Below, in pieces: positions 53,448 through 64,000 of a DNA stretch of 64,000 nt. How positions within the stretch are numbered: position 1 is the stretch's first letter; each line of letters opens with the position of its first letter. The translations under genes were made by a program, and so were the position numbers. Source of the DNA: Isoetes taiwanensis (taxonomy: Eukaryota > Streptophyta > Lycopodiopsida > Isoetales > Isoetaceae); contig JAJEKV010000051.1 of assembly GCA_021234155.1 (NCBI GenBank), forward strand, positions 9,632,105-9,696,104, in the 5' to 3' direction. A model generated the notes under the pieces. That model was not told the DNA's origin, did not search any database, and worked only from the letters and a program-made list of their open reading frames with translations.

Positions 53448-55104
53448 GTCGTTCTTCTGTTTCCATTCAAGTATTTTTGTGACATATTTTTCACCTCTTT
53501 CTCCTTTGTGGCTAAATTTCTTATATGTATATTCTATATTTGGTTTGGTCTGATACTGGGGTTTGAATATTTGGGGGTTAAGATTTTTTCTTCTTTTTTG
53601 TCATGGTCATCGGGGAGCTCTAGTGTTTGTTGGTTCCTTTGTTCACTTGATTAAGCGCACTTATTTGTTGCTTCATGAAGTTATATTTTCTATTCGGAAC
53701 ATGGGTGTGGGTGATATTGTTCGATTATACCAATTTTATGGATTTGGGAGCTTCTTAGTTTTTTCGCTAGCTCCACCTTGTCATGTTAAGTAGTAGGCTG
53801 TTTTTTTAGGTGCATAGATTTGCTCCCTATATATGATATTACATACTCATTGTGTAAGTTTGAGACGCGTTTTTTATTAGACATGGTTGACTTTTCATGT
53901 TCTTTTTAGCCCCTAGTTTTTATCATTCTTCCCCCGTTTCCTCCGTTTTTGCTTTCGATATCTCTGAGGTCCACATGTTGAGGTTAAGTACTCCGCGGTT
54001 CTTTGGCGGTCCTCGTTCTCTCGCGCTCGCTACATCGTGTGCGACTCTACTCAACATCTCCATGTTTCTCGTTCGATCTTTATGTCTATGCATTTTGGCA
54101 TTCCTATGCGTTCGGAAGGGATAATAGCCACATTCTTGGACTTCGGTCTGCAGCCCTATTCACGGACTTCGGTCCGGCATTTGTATTCAAATCAGTCAAC
54201 TATGTCGGGCCCTTCCTTCGATTCATCATCGTGGCGGCGTCCTTTTCCTTTCACTGTTTTTGTTCTCTAATGTTCCTCCCTTTTTCAGGTCATTGGGCTA
54301 ATGCCGTCCATAGCAGGCGGTTTCGGCTCTTCTTCTTCAACTTCGCTTTTCTCTCCACGGCTCCGCTTTCGGCCTGGGTTCACCTCGTCGTCAGCGAAGC
54401 TTCCCTCGCGGCGCTTGAACCGGACTCTTTGGACCACGGTTCCCTTTCTCCCCCCCCTCCAAAGCGAGACCCACTTGCCCGCGCTCATATGGTTTCTTTA
54501 GCTCGCTTGCCTTCGTTCGCATGCCTGGCCCGTCACCATCCTTCTGCGCCTCCGGCAGCCCTCCTCCTATCCGATTGCTTGGGTGGTGGTGCCGCTCCTT
54601 TTCTTCTCCTCCCGCTATGTGCTTTGCGACCCATTTCCACACCTGGCGGTTCTGGCGGCACTTGTAGCGGATCTTTTTCTATTTGGTATGCTCATTACAT
54701 ATCTTTGGCATATTTGCTATTTGGCTTTGTCTAGATAGGATGCATATTGCGTTTGGCACTGCATTGAGATTTTCCGACATGGGTTTATATTGGATTATCT
54801 TTCATTTTTATGCTTCTCTTTATTTAGATATGGGGTGTCCTACGTTGTTGTCCACAAGGTATTGTATTGGGCACATTTTAATGGCCACTTTTAGTTTGTT
54901 TTGTGCTTGATGTTCTTTTTTATGGTTTTTGATGCTTATCTTTCTCTAGATGTCGCGTTTTTTTATGGACCGTTTTTTTTTTGATTGGGTGGTGCTGTTT
55001 TTTTTTTCCACCGTGATAGTGACATTCATCATCTTTAGTGATGTTGTAGATAACATTGTCTAGCATTATTTTGCAATGCATATTTCTTTTTACATGATTA
55101 TTAT
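53444..55104. other. T-rich tract continued, no supported gene
   Basis: Same composition as before, with a more GC-rich patch at 54,300-54,670 that has frames on both strands but no motif. The longest plus-strand frame (54,003-54,734, 243 codons) changes from hydrophobic to Ser/Pro/Leu-rich with composition and shows no family signature. Confidence 0.5.
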
Positions 55105-55385
55105 CCACCCGTTGGGTGACGCTTTTTTCCACCATGGTGGTGATGCTATCTCCACCTGCGGGTGATGCTGTTTATTTCTACCTCCAGGGTGACGCATATT
55201 TCTTTTTACGTAATTGTTTTCCACCCGTTGGGTGATGCGTAATTGTTTTCCACCCGCTGGGTGATGCTATCTCCACCTGCGGGTGATGCTGTTTATTTCC
55301 ACCTCGAGGGTGATGCATATTTCTTTCTACATAATTGTTTTCCACCCGTTGGGTGCCGCTGTTCTCCACCCTATTGGGGTGATGC
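55105..55385 (+). repeat. Array of ten CCACC-GGGTGATGC hairpins
   Basis: Units of 17-20 bases have arms CCACC(C) and GGGTG(ATGC). They start at 55,105, 55,129, 55,152, 55,178, 55,221, 55,250, 55,273, 55,299, 55,342 and 55,366. The centre differs from unit to unit (GTT, ATG, TGC, CGCT, TCGA) but the arms stay complementary. T-rich spacers such as TTTCTTTTTACGTAATTG separate them. Confidence 0.85.
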
Positions 55386-55501
55386 TCTCTTTTTCTGCTT
55401 CATGTTGAATTTTCTCTAACTATTTACGGGTGTTTTTTCGAGTTCTTTGTGTTTTGCAGGTTTTACGCCCTCGGCTTATAGTTAAGGAAGTTCTTTGGTA
55501 G

Positions 55502-55755
55502 TCGGCCGGTTTTGTGTCTCTTGCGAGTCCTTTCCCAGAATAGCATCGATCCGAGCCATCGGATCGCCATTCTGGGAAAGGACGAGCTGCTATATAAGGC
55601 TATTTCCTCTTTCGCACCGGTTATCGGCGTCTTCTCACAGCAGCTTTTCTTCTATTCTCGTTGCTTCCCTCCCTTCCCGCCCTGCTGCGCGAGGGCATGA
55701 GTTTGCTTTTCTCTATCGGCCGGTTTTGTGTCTCTTGCGAGTCCTTTCCCAGAAT
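55502..55755 (+). repeat. 141-bp repeat copy B inside a 40-bp direct repeat
   Basis: The 40 bases TCGGCCGGTTTTGTG...CCCAGAAT occur at 55,502-55,541 and exactly again at 55,716-55,755. Between them lies copy B of the promoter-like repeat (55,537-55,677) plus 38 bases. Here the hairpin is longer than in copy A: GTCCTTTCCCAGAAT on the left pairs with ATTCTGGGAAAGGAC on the right (55,527-55,582). Confidence 0.85.
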
Positions 55756-55879
55756 GAGTTCCACTACGACCCTAAACAAGTGTGATAGATGAGCCTAGGC
55801 ATATAGCTCCACCTTATGACTATTAATTTGTGTCGTATGTAGTGCCTTTCAACATGTTGCCACCCATAATCGGATGGAA

Positions 55880-57350
55880 GTGGCTCAATACGTGGTAGTG
55901 GAGAACTCTATGCCAAGGTACTTGTAGGTGGACGCCACCTCCACATTTTGCCCTTGATAAATACAGGAGGGAAACCTCGGATGGTGCAAAAATGAGATAA
56001 GCAGTATCTTAATCTTGACCAAATTGACCGACATTCTTGTGGCTTAGCAAAAAGTGTCCAGGGCATGCAAATGCTGTTGCATGTCTTCCGGAATATGGGC
56101 AAAAAAATCAACATCATCGACATATATGAACTAGTCTGATGTACAAGCTGAGATCTGTCGCACCCATGATCAAGTCGAGACCAAACAATGTTGGAGGAGA
56201 CATGCATCCTTGTTGGATCCCAATATTACAGTTGACGATGTCAGTCTGTTATTTTGCAAGTCCGTAGGGGCTCCTAACTATATTAATCTCTCGCACAACA
56301 TTTTGCAAGGCACAATGTCAAAAGCCTTTGCGAAGTGAACAAAGCAACAATAGAGGTCCTGTCGTCGATTGTTGCTATCCTCAACTAAGGTGTGCAGGGT
56401 GAAGATGTGATCCATGGTGGAGTGTCGATGTCTGAATTCCTCATGTGTGAGGGCTCACACCCCCTGTTTCCTCCGCCTACATTGTCAATTATTGCTCCAA
56501 AATGTTGGCCATCAATTTTGCAAAGAGGGAGCTGATCATGATTGTTCTGTAGTTGGCAGGGATGTCTGGATCCCCTGGCTTATAGATGGAGACTATCCTG
56601 CTAGTGATCCATTGTCTGGGAAATCTTTCATGCAATGCCCTGTTGAAAGTGAGGATGGGCACTATCGGTGGCCCTGCCCATTTGAGCAACTCTGCTTGCA
56701 CTCCATCCAAGTCAGTTGCTTTACCATTGGCGAGATGCTGGAGGCCCTAAGAGATGTTTGATCATGTGATTTGCAATATCAGACCTGTCTGCTGGAGTAT
56801 CTCTGCGTGGACCCTAAGAAAATCATAGGGCTGGTGCAAATATTGTACCCATTGGTCAGGGTCGATATTTTCCTCTGGGGTGTCGGTCTAAGAGGTAGAA
56901 CATTTTCCTCTAGTGCTCCGCAATGTATTGTTGTATGTCATCATAGAGATCGACATATGGGTCCATCCTATCCACATTTGTCTTGTAGTGGTAGAACTTA
57001 GAATCTGCATGTAGAAAGTAGCATGCTACCAGAAAGAGGGTGTCGGCCACTGTGGCTCTGCACTCGGGTCCACAGATAACGGTTATATCTGTCTGTCTTC
57101 TGCAAACACCAGGCCTGTTCAGTAGTAGCAGACGACAACTCCATGTCCTAGTTTTCCTGTAAACTCATTGAAAAATGAGTAGTGCTGATAGTCTGACAGG
57201 TCTGAAATCCAGTGCCCAGCATGTTCCTAGGTCTCTATAAGAAAGATGAAATCTATGTCTGCAGTGATGGAGTTGAGACTACTTCCTTTTGCCAAGGAAA
57301 GCCCCTACCGTTCCAGGAGACTATCCGCTAGCACAATTCCTATTTGGGGG
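55880..57350 (-). pseudogene. LINE endonuclease end and reverse transcriptase start, second family
   Basis: Minus strand, many frameshifts. Endonuclease-like text (SITADIDFIFLIET, EHAGHW) near 57,250 is followed near 56,700 by the RT start MDGVQAELLKWAGPPIVPIL, FNRALHERFPRQWITSRIVS, IYKPGDPDIPANYRTIMISS, LFAKLMANILEQ. Then come DLYCCFVHFAKAFDIV and a catalytic IYVDDVDFFAHIPED (VDD) with LHALDTFC, then the relic fades near 55,880. The blocks NYRTIMISxLxAKL and FxKAFDxVP mark a non-L1 LINE. A sister piece is at 63,480-64,000. Confidence 0.75.
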
Positions 57351-58540
57351 GTTGGACTCGAAGTTGCAACGCATGGAGGAATATAAGGGTTTAGTGCAAG
57401 AGCATGAGGAGCAACAAAAACAGTAGAAGCACCTCGAGGGATGTCAACATTGGCATCCTGAGCAGCAGTGGCAGTGGCAGGCAGCAATGTCAGCTCCACA
57501 CTAGGTGTAGTCGCAGCTTTGGCAATATTGGCAGTAGCTGTTACAACAACATCCCGAGGCGTTTTAGAGAAACCTACGAAACACAGACAAAAAATAGTAT
57601 GTAAATTGCCCATGTTATGACAATTGACTTTCAAACTACTTTTGTATAATTCAATTCGATATTCATTTTGCCATGAGACCATTCAATTTGATATTTATTT
57701 TATATCAAATCGGGGATCTCAAAATTTATCAATCCCGCCGTTCTTGGCCTTTAGATCTGGAGGAGTTAAATTGAAAAAGAAATGGAGTTAGAGACTATCG
57801 CGATAATCTGAAGGAGATTATTTTGATAATATTTTGAACAAATCTGCCCATAGATGGTGAATTTAGTTATTGATCATGCGATTAGATTGATGCTAAATTC
57901 CTCGACCCCTGATTTAAGGGGTTGGGTGGGTTATTCTTCAGATCGGCGAGGGGGAGGCATGAACCCCCCTCATGAGATCATTGACTTCCTCTACACATTT
58001 GGCAACAATACGTAATACATTTTAAAATTAGATGATGAACAAGTAGCATTGAGAATGAATGGTATAATAAACATCGTACAAGGGAGGATAGTCCGTGTCA
58101 TTACTTGACATTGATTTGGCCACATGAATATGCAGAGTTTAAAAGCTGCATTCTTTTGCCCCGGTTGCTTCCATGGGATGCTAGAAGCAGCGGATAGAAA
58201 ACAATGTTCAGGTGTGTCAGATAACAAAAATGAAGGATCCACACAGGATGGAGAATTGCAATCCAAGCATAAGGGAACATGTTGAAGATAATGTAAACAA
58301 ATTGGAGGCATGATATTGTCAGTAGATTGACCAACAACATAAGAGACAACGCAAAACAGATAAAATAAAAAAATAAAAGAGTGGATGACATTCGAGAAAA
58401 CAAAAAAATAAGCACGTGAAGCAAAACAATCTGACCGTTGGGGCCATGGTAACGATTACGATAGACACGCTTAAAAGATCCCGACCATAAGCGACATGGG
58501 AGGGAGAGGGAACCGTTGGATCTTGGTTCCCGCCCTGCGT
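57351..58540. other. Flank of the dUTPase gene
   Basis: A minus-strand frame at 57,305-57,682 (Ala/Thr/Val-rich) might be decayed LINE sequence. From 57,700 on nothing is recognised until the dUTPase promoter. Confidence 0.4.
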
Positions 58541-58546
58541 GTTTTC

Positions 58547-58554
58547 TATAAAGG
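58547..58554 (+). promoter_or_regulatory. dUTPase TATA box
   Basis: TATAAAGG lies 89 bases before the start codon, giving a predicted start of transcription near 58,580 and a leader of roughly 55 bases. Confidence 0.6.
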
Positions 58555-58635
58555 AATAGGGTTTACTGTTTTCGGTTGTGTGCTCTTTTCTTGCCCTGTT
58601 ATACACGATCGAAGCATCCTCTTGATTTGTAGGCT

Positions 58636-59379
58636 ATGGCAGCGATGGCAGATGAGATCAGGCCCCCTTTGGCTAAGATTCCCAGGTTAGACACTGGCGC
58701 AGAGCTTGAAATAAATGGAACTAATCTCAATGGCGCCATAGCTCGCCCTTCTGTCGTGCTTCAAGTCAAGAGGCTCTCTGAAAAGGCCATTCTTCCAAGC
58801 CGTGGCTCAAGCTTTGCCGCCGGATATGATTTATCAAGGTATTTAGTCTCATTTTTCTCACTTTGTCCGTAAAATGCTTCTATATTTTGGTTTTTTGTTT
58901 TTGATTTGTGCTTGTTGGATTTTATTTTTTCAGTGCTTATGAGACATCCATTCCGGCTCGCGGTAGAGCTTTAGTGAAGACCGACATTTCCATCGCCATT
59001 CCTGTTGGAACGTACGGAAGAATAGGTCTGTTGATTACCTTGTGATTTTTTTGATGCGTTTTAAAGCTTTGTTATAGAGTATAACTCTGGCATGTTTGAA
59101 AACATGTTTTGTGATGCAGCTCCTCGGTCGGGGCTTGCGCTGAAGAACGGCATTGATGTAGGCGCTGGTGTGGTGGATGCTGACTATCGTGGGGAAGTAG
59201 GAGTTATTCTGTTCAACCATTCCGATGAGGAGTTCAAAATAAGCCGTGGCGACAGGATTGCACAGCTTATTCTTGAGCAGATCGTTACCCCAGATGTTCT
59301 GGAGGTCGATAACTTGGATGATACTGTTAGAGGTGAAGGTGGTTTTGGATCTACCGGAGTTACTGTTATGATCTCTTAG
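58636..59379 (+). CDS. DUT: Deoxyuridine 5'-triphosphate nucleotidohydrolase (dUTPase), three exons
   Basis: Exons are 58,636-58,838, 58,934-59,025 and 59,120-59,379, each intron with GT-AG borders. Joined, they encode 184 residues. The enzyme splits dUTP to dUMP and pyrophosphate, keeping uracil out of DNA and supplying dUMP for thymidylate. All five trimeric dUTPase motifs are present: AAGYDLSSA (motif 1, across the first splice), PRSGLA (2), [15 protein letters not shown] (3, with the catalytic Asp), RGDRIAQLI (4) and [10 protein letters not shown] (5, the flexible C-terminal arm). The first 40 residues are a variable leader. I use the first ATG; a second in-frame ATG lies three codons on (58,645). 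Length and motifs are normal for a plant dUTPase, so the gene looks intact. It is flanked by LINE relics. Confidence 0.96.
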
Positions 59380-60938
59380 AGTGTTATCGTAGAAAAAGGG
59401 TTCTTTGTTTTCCCAATGCTTAGAACCCAATAGCCTCTGTAACCAAATGGTAGCATTTAGGAAGCCAGGAAACCAGTAAATTTTGGTTTTACTTTTGAGC
59501 TGATGTGCTCCATTTTCTTTGAATGAAATGAATGTTGAGAAGTTGTGAATTGTTCTGGCTGGATATTTTTAAAAAACTTAATCGTGACGCAGAAGTCAAG
59601 AATATCTATGGTCAATCCACGATCTTAAAATATAAAAATAAATCTGACTTGTGGCAGATGATGGTACTGTAGTAAAAAATGCTAATCATGTGTACTGTGT
59701 TTATTGTCAGAGAATGGGATTTGCACATTTCATGCCTTTCCCGGGCACACCTAATAACTCCTTGCAAATTGCAAACAAGCCTTACCATTGCACAAGCTTC
59801 ACATGGGCTTTAAAATCCCCCAACTCAACAATTATAAAATCTGCTGCCATAAAAATAAAAAATTATGAGGTTAACCTTGAATATTGCAAATAACCTAATA
59901 AATAGCCTTGCTTATCTTACTCAAACACATTTGTCTCCAATATTTAACATTCTATGTCGCATATCTCTTCAAGAAAAAATCGGATTACCCACAATATACA
60001 TCATCTTTATATTATTATATTCTCTCTCTCTTCCAAATTTGCACGATTTACCTTGGAACTCGGGTTAGTTGAATAAATGTACTTGGCTTTAGATTTCCAA
60101 ATCTTGAAGGCTTTACATAATCAAGCTCATTCCTTTCTTCCACATATGGACCTTCAATTGCAGCTCTTTTAAAGAGTCACCTCCCATGGTCAATTTGGTT
60201 CCCTCAATTGCAACTCTAACGAGTCATCTCCCATTGTCTATTTGGCTCCCTTTGACGATAAGACCTCCATCCATCCATTTAAAACCTCCACCCATCCATT
60301 CATCCTTTTGCTCTAGACCTCTTGCAATATTTAATCTTTGTAATGGTGGCCTTGGCCACCGCGAACGTTTCTTTTACCAAGCCACTTAATGTTTGAAGTA
60401 TGTATATTCGGAATTGGAGTGAGCGTCATGTTTTTACGATGACCACTGCCTCTGCGAACATTTCGCTTCCTCAATAGTTCAAATAATGTAAAAGAGATCC
60501 ATTATTTGGCTTTATTGCAAGTACTTGAAGATTCTTGATAATCCTTAAGATTCTCTAAGCTTTTGTTAAATCCAATAAAATTCCTCGAGATTCCCTAAGA
60601 TTATTTGAAGATTCTTACATTCTGCTAGGTTCTCCTATATTTTCTGAAAATCCTTGAGATTGTTAATCTTCTCCCAAGATTCTTTGAGATTTTCACGAGA
60701 TTACATGGGATTCATATTAAAGTTTCCATTGCAACGAAATGGTTATAGGAAACTTCATTGGAAAGCTCTCAAAGAGGGGAATCTGGTGGCGTAGCTCCGA
60801 CCGCGATCATACAAGCCCGTGTGAGCTACGTGCATTTGAGCACAGTCTCGAATACAAAAATGCAAATTTGATGCACTATCACCTTAACAAATGCCGTTGA
60901 TTGTCATTCATTTATTGCAAGAAGTTAATGGCCAAGAT
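59380..60938. other. dUTPase 3' region and non-coding sequence
   Basis: The dUTPase 3' untranslated region probably ends within the first 150-200 bases (AATGAAATGAATG near 59,522). A partial duplication of CTCCCATGGTCAATTTGG and CTCCCATTGTCTATTTGG lies at 60,180-60,250. At 60,520-60,720 the word AAGATTC or GAGATTC recurs about every 12-20 bases, like the degenerate array at 41,120. No gene seen. Confidence 0.5.
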
Positions 60939-61465
60939 TTATCCTCCCCTCTTCAATTGAACATCATAATTGGGTGCATAAGTCCACCTCACATGTGCAT
61001 ACGCCATCTCTTGTAGAAAAGTGAGGTCAACAATGTTGTAGACATTAACATGAGATTGCAGACCGGGCGAAGATGGAAACTCATTAACATAAGTGGGACG
61101 AAAAGAGACCTGAGAATAGCTCATGCCATGTTGCTTCAAAGAGGGTTGTGAGGGATTAGGTGTCGGCATGTACGGAATATGAACATAAGTGCTTTCAAGT
61201 GTCTGAAAGTATGGTGGAGTCGAATGAACAAGGGTTTGATGAGGCAGTTGCAGTTGGGAAGAATTGCGGCAATGCGTTGGGGATCTTGGACGTGAAGAAA
61301 CCCTAGTCGTGGGGGGTGCTGAATGAGCGCTTGGCATGGGTGACCCCCTTCAACGTCATAATCTCCATAATAGGAGTCACGAGCAGCATTCCGGCGTCGC
61401 TGTGGGGCCAAGCCGGCAACGTTTTGGCTGGGAAGCTCTTCTTGAGTAAAAGTTGGAAAAGACAT
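60939..61465 (-). pseudogene. Unassigned coding-like region, one frameshift
   Basis: From ATG at 61,465 the minus strand reads MSFPTFTQEELPSQNVAGLA, PQRRRNAARDSYYGDYDVEG, then shifts frame near 61,340 to PSAHSAPPTTRVSSRPRSPT, YMPTPNPSQPSLKQHGMSYS, FRPTYVNEFPSSPGLQSHVN, VYNIVDLTFLQEMAYAHVRW and ends at 60,939. The composition (Pro, Ser, Tyr, Gln) resembles the disordered N-terminal part of a transposase or gag-like protein. I recognise no domain. The frameshift suggests a relic. Confidence 0.4.
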
Positions 61466-61919
61466 CGTAAGAGAAGGAACTATGACCCAAGAATCGACGA
61501 CAGTGTTTGGGGTCCGGATTCGGGAGAGCCTATAAGACGACCCTCCTTGACGACGTTTCTATCAAACAACCAACTTCTCAACAAAGGGTATCACGCGGGA
61601 TTTTGCATAAATAAGAAATGGAAAGGATAAATAAGCAAGAAGGAAGTAGAAAACGATGAGTCAAGGCCAGAGAAATTCTTTAAAGATCACTAGAAATACA
61701 TGAGATCGCCAACAAGGAGGTGAGACGACAAAATTGTCAAGACTTAACTAAACCAGCAAGTCTAAAACTTCTGATATACATAGTACAATGGCTTCAGGCC
61801 CAAAATAGCAAAAAGATTGTCATTTTAGATTCTTCGATCACCTAATCCCCAAATTCTCTGCTGACTGTACAGGTAATTTTGTCATAATATGTGGAATCTT
61901 TATTGCCGTAATTCATGGC

Positions 61920-62047
61920 ATTTATGATGGACACGCCGTGGGTTCCCTATCCCATGGACTCTTTTGGTCTCTTCTTCTTAGTTGGCATGGTCTTGGCGCC
62001 TAACATGGATGCTTGGACCTTGCCTTTAGGGCAGACGCAGTTGAGGC
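61920..62047 (-). pseudogene. Relic related to the KKKRPRES-tailed gene
   Basis: The minus strand reads GKVQASMLGAKTMPTKKKRP then KESMG and a stop. It parallels GKGQVSMSGAKATPIKKKRP and REST at 47,060-47,156. Upstream on the minus strand it is interrupted by the hAT-like MITE. Confidence 0.5.
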
Positions 62048-62055
62048 ATACGAGG

Positions 62056-63391
62056 CATAGCTACTGGGAACCAGTTTCCGAACTTAGTTCCCGTTCTCAG
62101 CTCCGTTCCAGAGGGTCCAGAGTTTCGGGAACTCTTAGCCAAGTTCCCAATATATGTGCTACCAGGAACTACGTTCCGGACGAAGTTCCCAAGGAACTAT
62201 GTCCGGAAATTTGAGTTCCTGGTAGCAAATTTTAATGAGCATCAAATTAATTGAATTTACAAAGCAACAACCAAAAGAAAAAAATGCCAAAATACCAAGA
62301 AAACCTTTTTTTCCTCCCGTTCATGGCTTTTGGCGCATGATCCATGATGTCGCATCTCTGCTGTTGCCTGAACTCAGATCGGAACAGCTTTGATTGAAGT
62401 TGAAACACCTCTAGTTGAAGTGAGCTATCAAAGCTTTGAAGCTTCTGCCATTGAAGCTCTGCCATCAAATTTTTGAAGCTCTTGCTGTGCCATCGAAGTT
62501 TTGAAGCTTAGTTATGCGCCTGCCATCGGATCGGAGGAGGTCTGTTGTCCTGCTATCAAAATCTGAACTCTAAAGGTGAGTTCATTTCCACCAGTCCTCA
62601 TTCCTGCATCTCTCATTCCTTCATCTCTCATACGTGCAGGTCCGACCTCTGCTTCATCTCTCCATAAGCTTCATTGTTCATTTCCTCATTCCTGCAGGTC
62701 CGACCTCTACTGGCTGTGACTTTGCTGCAGGAGCTTTGTTCCCATCTTTGCTGCCTGAACTCTGAAGGTGAGTCCAAAGCATCTATAACTTTAAGTTTCA
62801 TTCTTTCATCTCTCATTCTTAATCATTCAAGACACCTCTCACAGTCTGCTGTTGCGGGAGGAATTAAATTTGTTGTTTTCTTTTGTAGGAAAAAAGTAAA
62901 ACAGTATTTTGAATCAAAAGGAAATGGAACTCTTGAACTTATTTATGTGTTTTCACTTCAGTTAATATTTTCAATTTCTGAGTTTTCAGTTACTATATTC
63001 TAGTTCTAGTTATGTGTTTTCTACTACACATTTTATTATGTTTTAGATAATGATACTAGAAGCTTATCTACTTATTTAAAATTATTGTTTCCAAACTCTT
63101 GATGGAAGTCAAAGAGTGGGTTTATCTATTACATTCACATATCACTATGTATTTCATATTTTTCTGTTCTAAGTATTCTATGACAATCTATATATCAAAC
63201 AGTGGTTTTATCTATTACATTCACATATCACTATGTATTTCATATTTTTCTGTTCTAAGTATTCTATGACAATCTATATACAAAGGGAACTCCAAAACCG
63301 TTCCAATCTTTAAAAAATTCAAAAGTTGGACATTCCCATTCCGAGATTTGGGTCCAAGTTCCCATTCCTGTTCCCGTTCCGGGTAGCTATG
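62056..63391. mobile_element. 1,336-bp hAT-like MITE
   Basis: Both ends begin CATAGCTAC and continue with GGAAC-rich sequence (left CATAGCTACTGGGAAC, right, read inward, CATAGCTACCCGGAAC). An 8-bp direct repeat flanks it, ATACGAGG (62,048-62,055) and ATGCGAGG (63,392-63,399), with one mismatch; 8 bp is the hAT hallmark. The subterminal regions repeat GTTCC and GGAAC words many times. Inside are a CTGCAGGTCCGACCTCT duplication (about 62,636 and 62,694) and a roughly 70-bp direct repeat near 63,126-63,281. No transposase frame. Confidence 0.8.
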
Positions 63392-63479
63392 ATGCGAGGA
63401 GGTGCCGCACAGGAGGTTGGAACAAACTGTGATGCAAGTAGAGTGGTAGGTGGTCCGAGCCCACCTCCTCATCCCTAGT

Positions 63480-64000
63480 ATTTGTTTCCACTGACAATAT
63501 GCATATCCTGTTCCGCCACCAACACATAGTCCACTATACTAGATCCGCCCCCTGGTTCTCCTGCCTGCAAGTGTGCTTGCAAGAGGACGACCAGTGCACC
63601 AGTCCATTCCAAATTACCGGGTCAAAGATACTGCACAAGAGCAACAACTGCCTCCCATATCGCATGACCTGAGTGTCATCTGATATCCGTAGCCAAGCTT
63701 CTTCTGAGGGTTGCAGTCAACAGTCGCAACACAACGTCAGCCAGGGAATCAAATCTCATGGGCTGTTCCGTGCCGGTGCATGCATTGAAGTGCATGACTC
63801 TACCCAATTGCTTGTGTTGCTGGATGTCATCATATAGATCGATATATGGGTCCAGCCTATCCACATCCGAGTGGGTGTGATAGAAGTTGCTCTTGGCATG
63901 TGGCAAGTAGCAGGCTGCCACAAAAAGAGGGCTATACACACCCACAGGTACTGGTTGTGCTTGCCCGTCTTGCACAAGGAGACTGACTATGCCAAGGTTA
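63480..64000 (-). pseudogene. LINE endonuclease fragment, running off the window
   Basis: Minus strand: VGVYSPLFVAACYLPHAKSN, FYHTHSDVDRLDPYIDLYDD, IQQHKQLGRVMHFNACTGTE. This matches, at the DNA level, about 56,940-57,110 of the LINE relic at 55,880-57,350 (GATCGACATATGGGTCCA and GATCGATATATGGGTCCA). HFNACTG is probably the decayed GDFNARTG motif of the apurinic endonuclease. The rest of the element lies beyond 64,000 or is lost. Confidence 0.7.

Overview
The window is nuclear DNA from a land plant with a large, repeat-choked genome. Two host genes are recognisable: an intronless KIN17-like gene and a three-exon dUTPase gene with plant-like GT-AG introns. Everything else is dominated by Ty3/gypsy chromoviruses, L1-type and other non-LTR elements, a non-autonomous LTR element, DNA transposons and simple repeats. 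The wording of several LINE reverse transcriptases, such as the NYRTIMIS block in the fragment at 55.9-57.3 kb, made me think of ferns or other seed-free plants. That placement is an impression and not proven here.

Layout. 0-4.1 kb: old repeats with a retropepsin relic. 4.1-8.3 kb: a GC-rich, broken L1-type LINE whose RT is split by a 786-bp gypsy segment. 9.1-10.4 kb: KIN17. 13.0-15.7 kb: broken chromovirus integrase with an internal 0.8-kb tandem duplication and LTR-like sequence. 15.9-16.8 kb: a fold-back MITE. 18.7-27.9 kb: a complete non-autonomous LTR element (822-bp LTRs, TSD GTTTG, PBS) whose 3' LTR is split by a 6.5-kb L1-type LINE with four ORFs. 28.3-41.1 kb: a minus-strand gypsy pol split by a 9.77-kb DNA transposon (30,268-40,033) with CACAC-starting inverted ends and an ATG target duplication. 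That transposon holds minisatellites, inverted segmental copies and two possible captured gene pieces. 42-45.8 kb: minus-strand LINE remains. 46.3-47.2 kb: an unassigned broken gene. 48.4-55.8 kb: a long T-rich non-coding tract with hairpin arrays. 55.9-57.4 and 63.5-64.0 kb: minus-strand pieces of another LINE family. 58.6-59.4 kb: dUTPase. 62.1-63.4 kb: a hAT-like MITE.

The most unusual structures are: (1) the LINE at 20.7-27.3 kb, whose ORF1, ORF2, a 128-codon ORF3 and an 81-codon membrane-like ORF4 overlap end to end; (2) a family of short hairpins with a GYGGA loop and covarying stems, repeated in the LTR leader and internal region of the non-autonomous LTR element; (3) the nested DNA transposon whose conceptual removal restores the gypsy reading frame exactly; and (4) two places where long direct repeats (39 and 40 bp) flank inserted retroelement sequence, suggesting template switching.

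Apart from the two host genes I see no working pathway; the remaining genes are parts of mobile elements, mostly broken.
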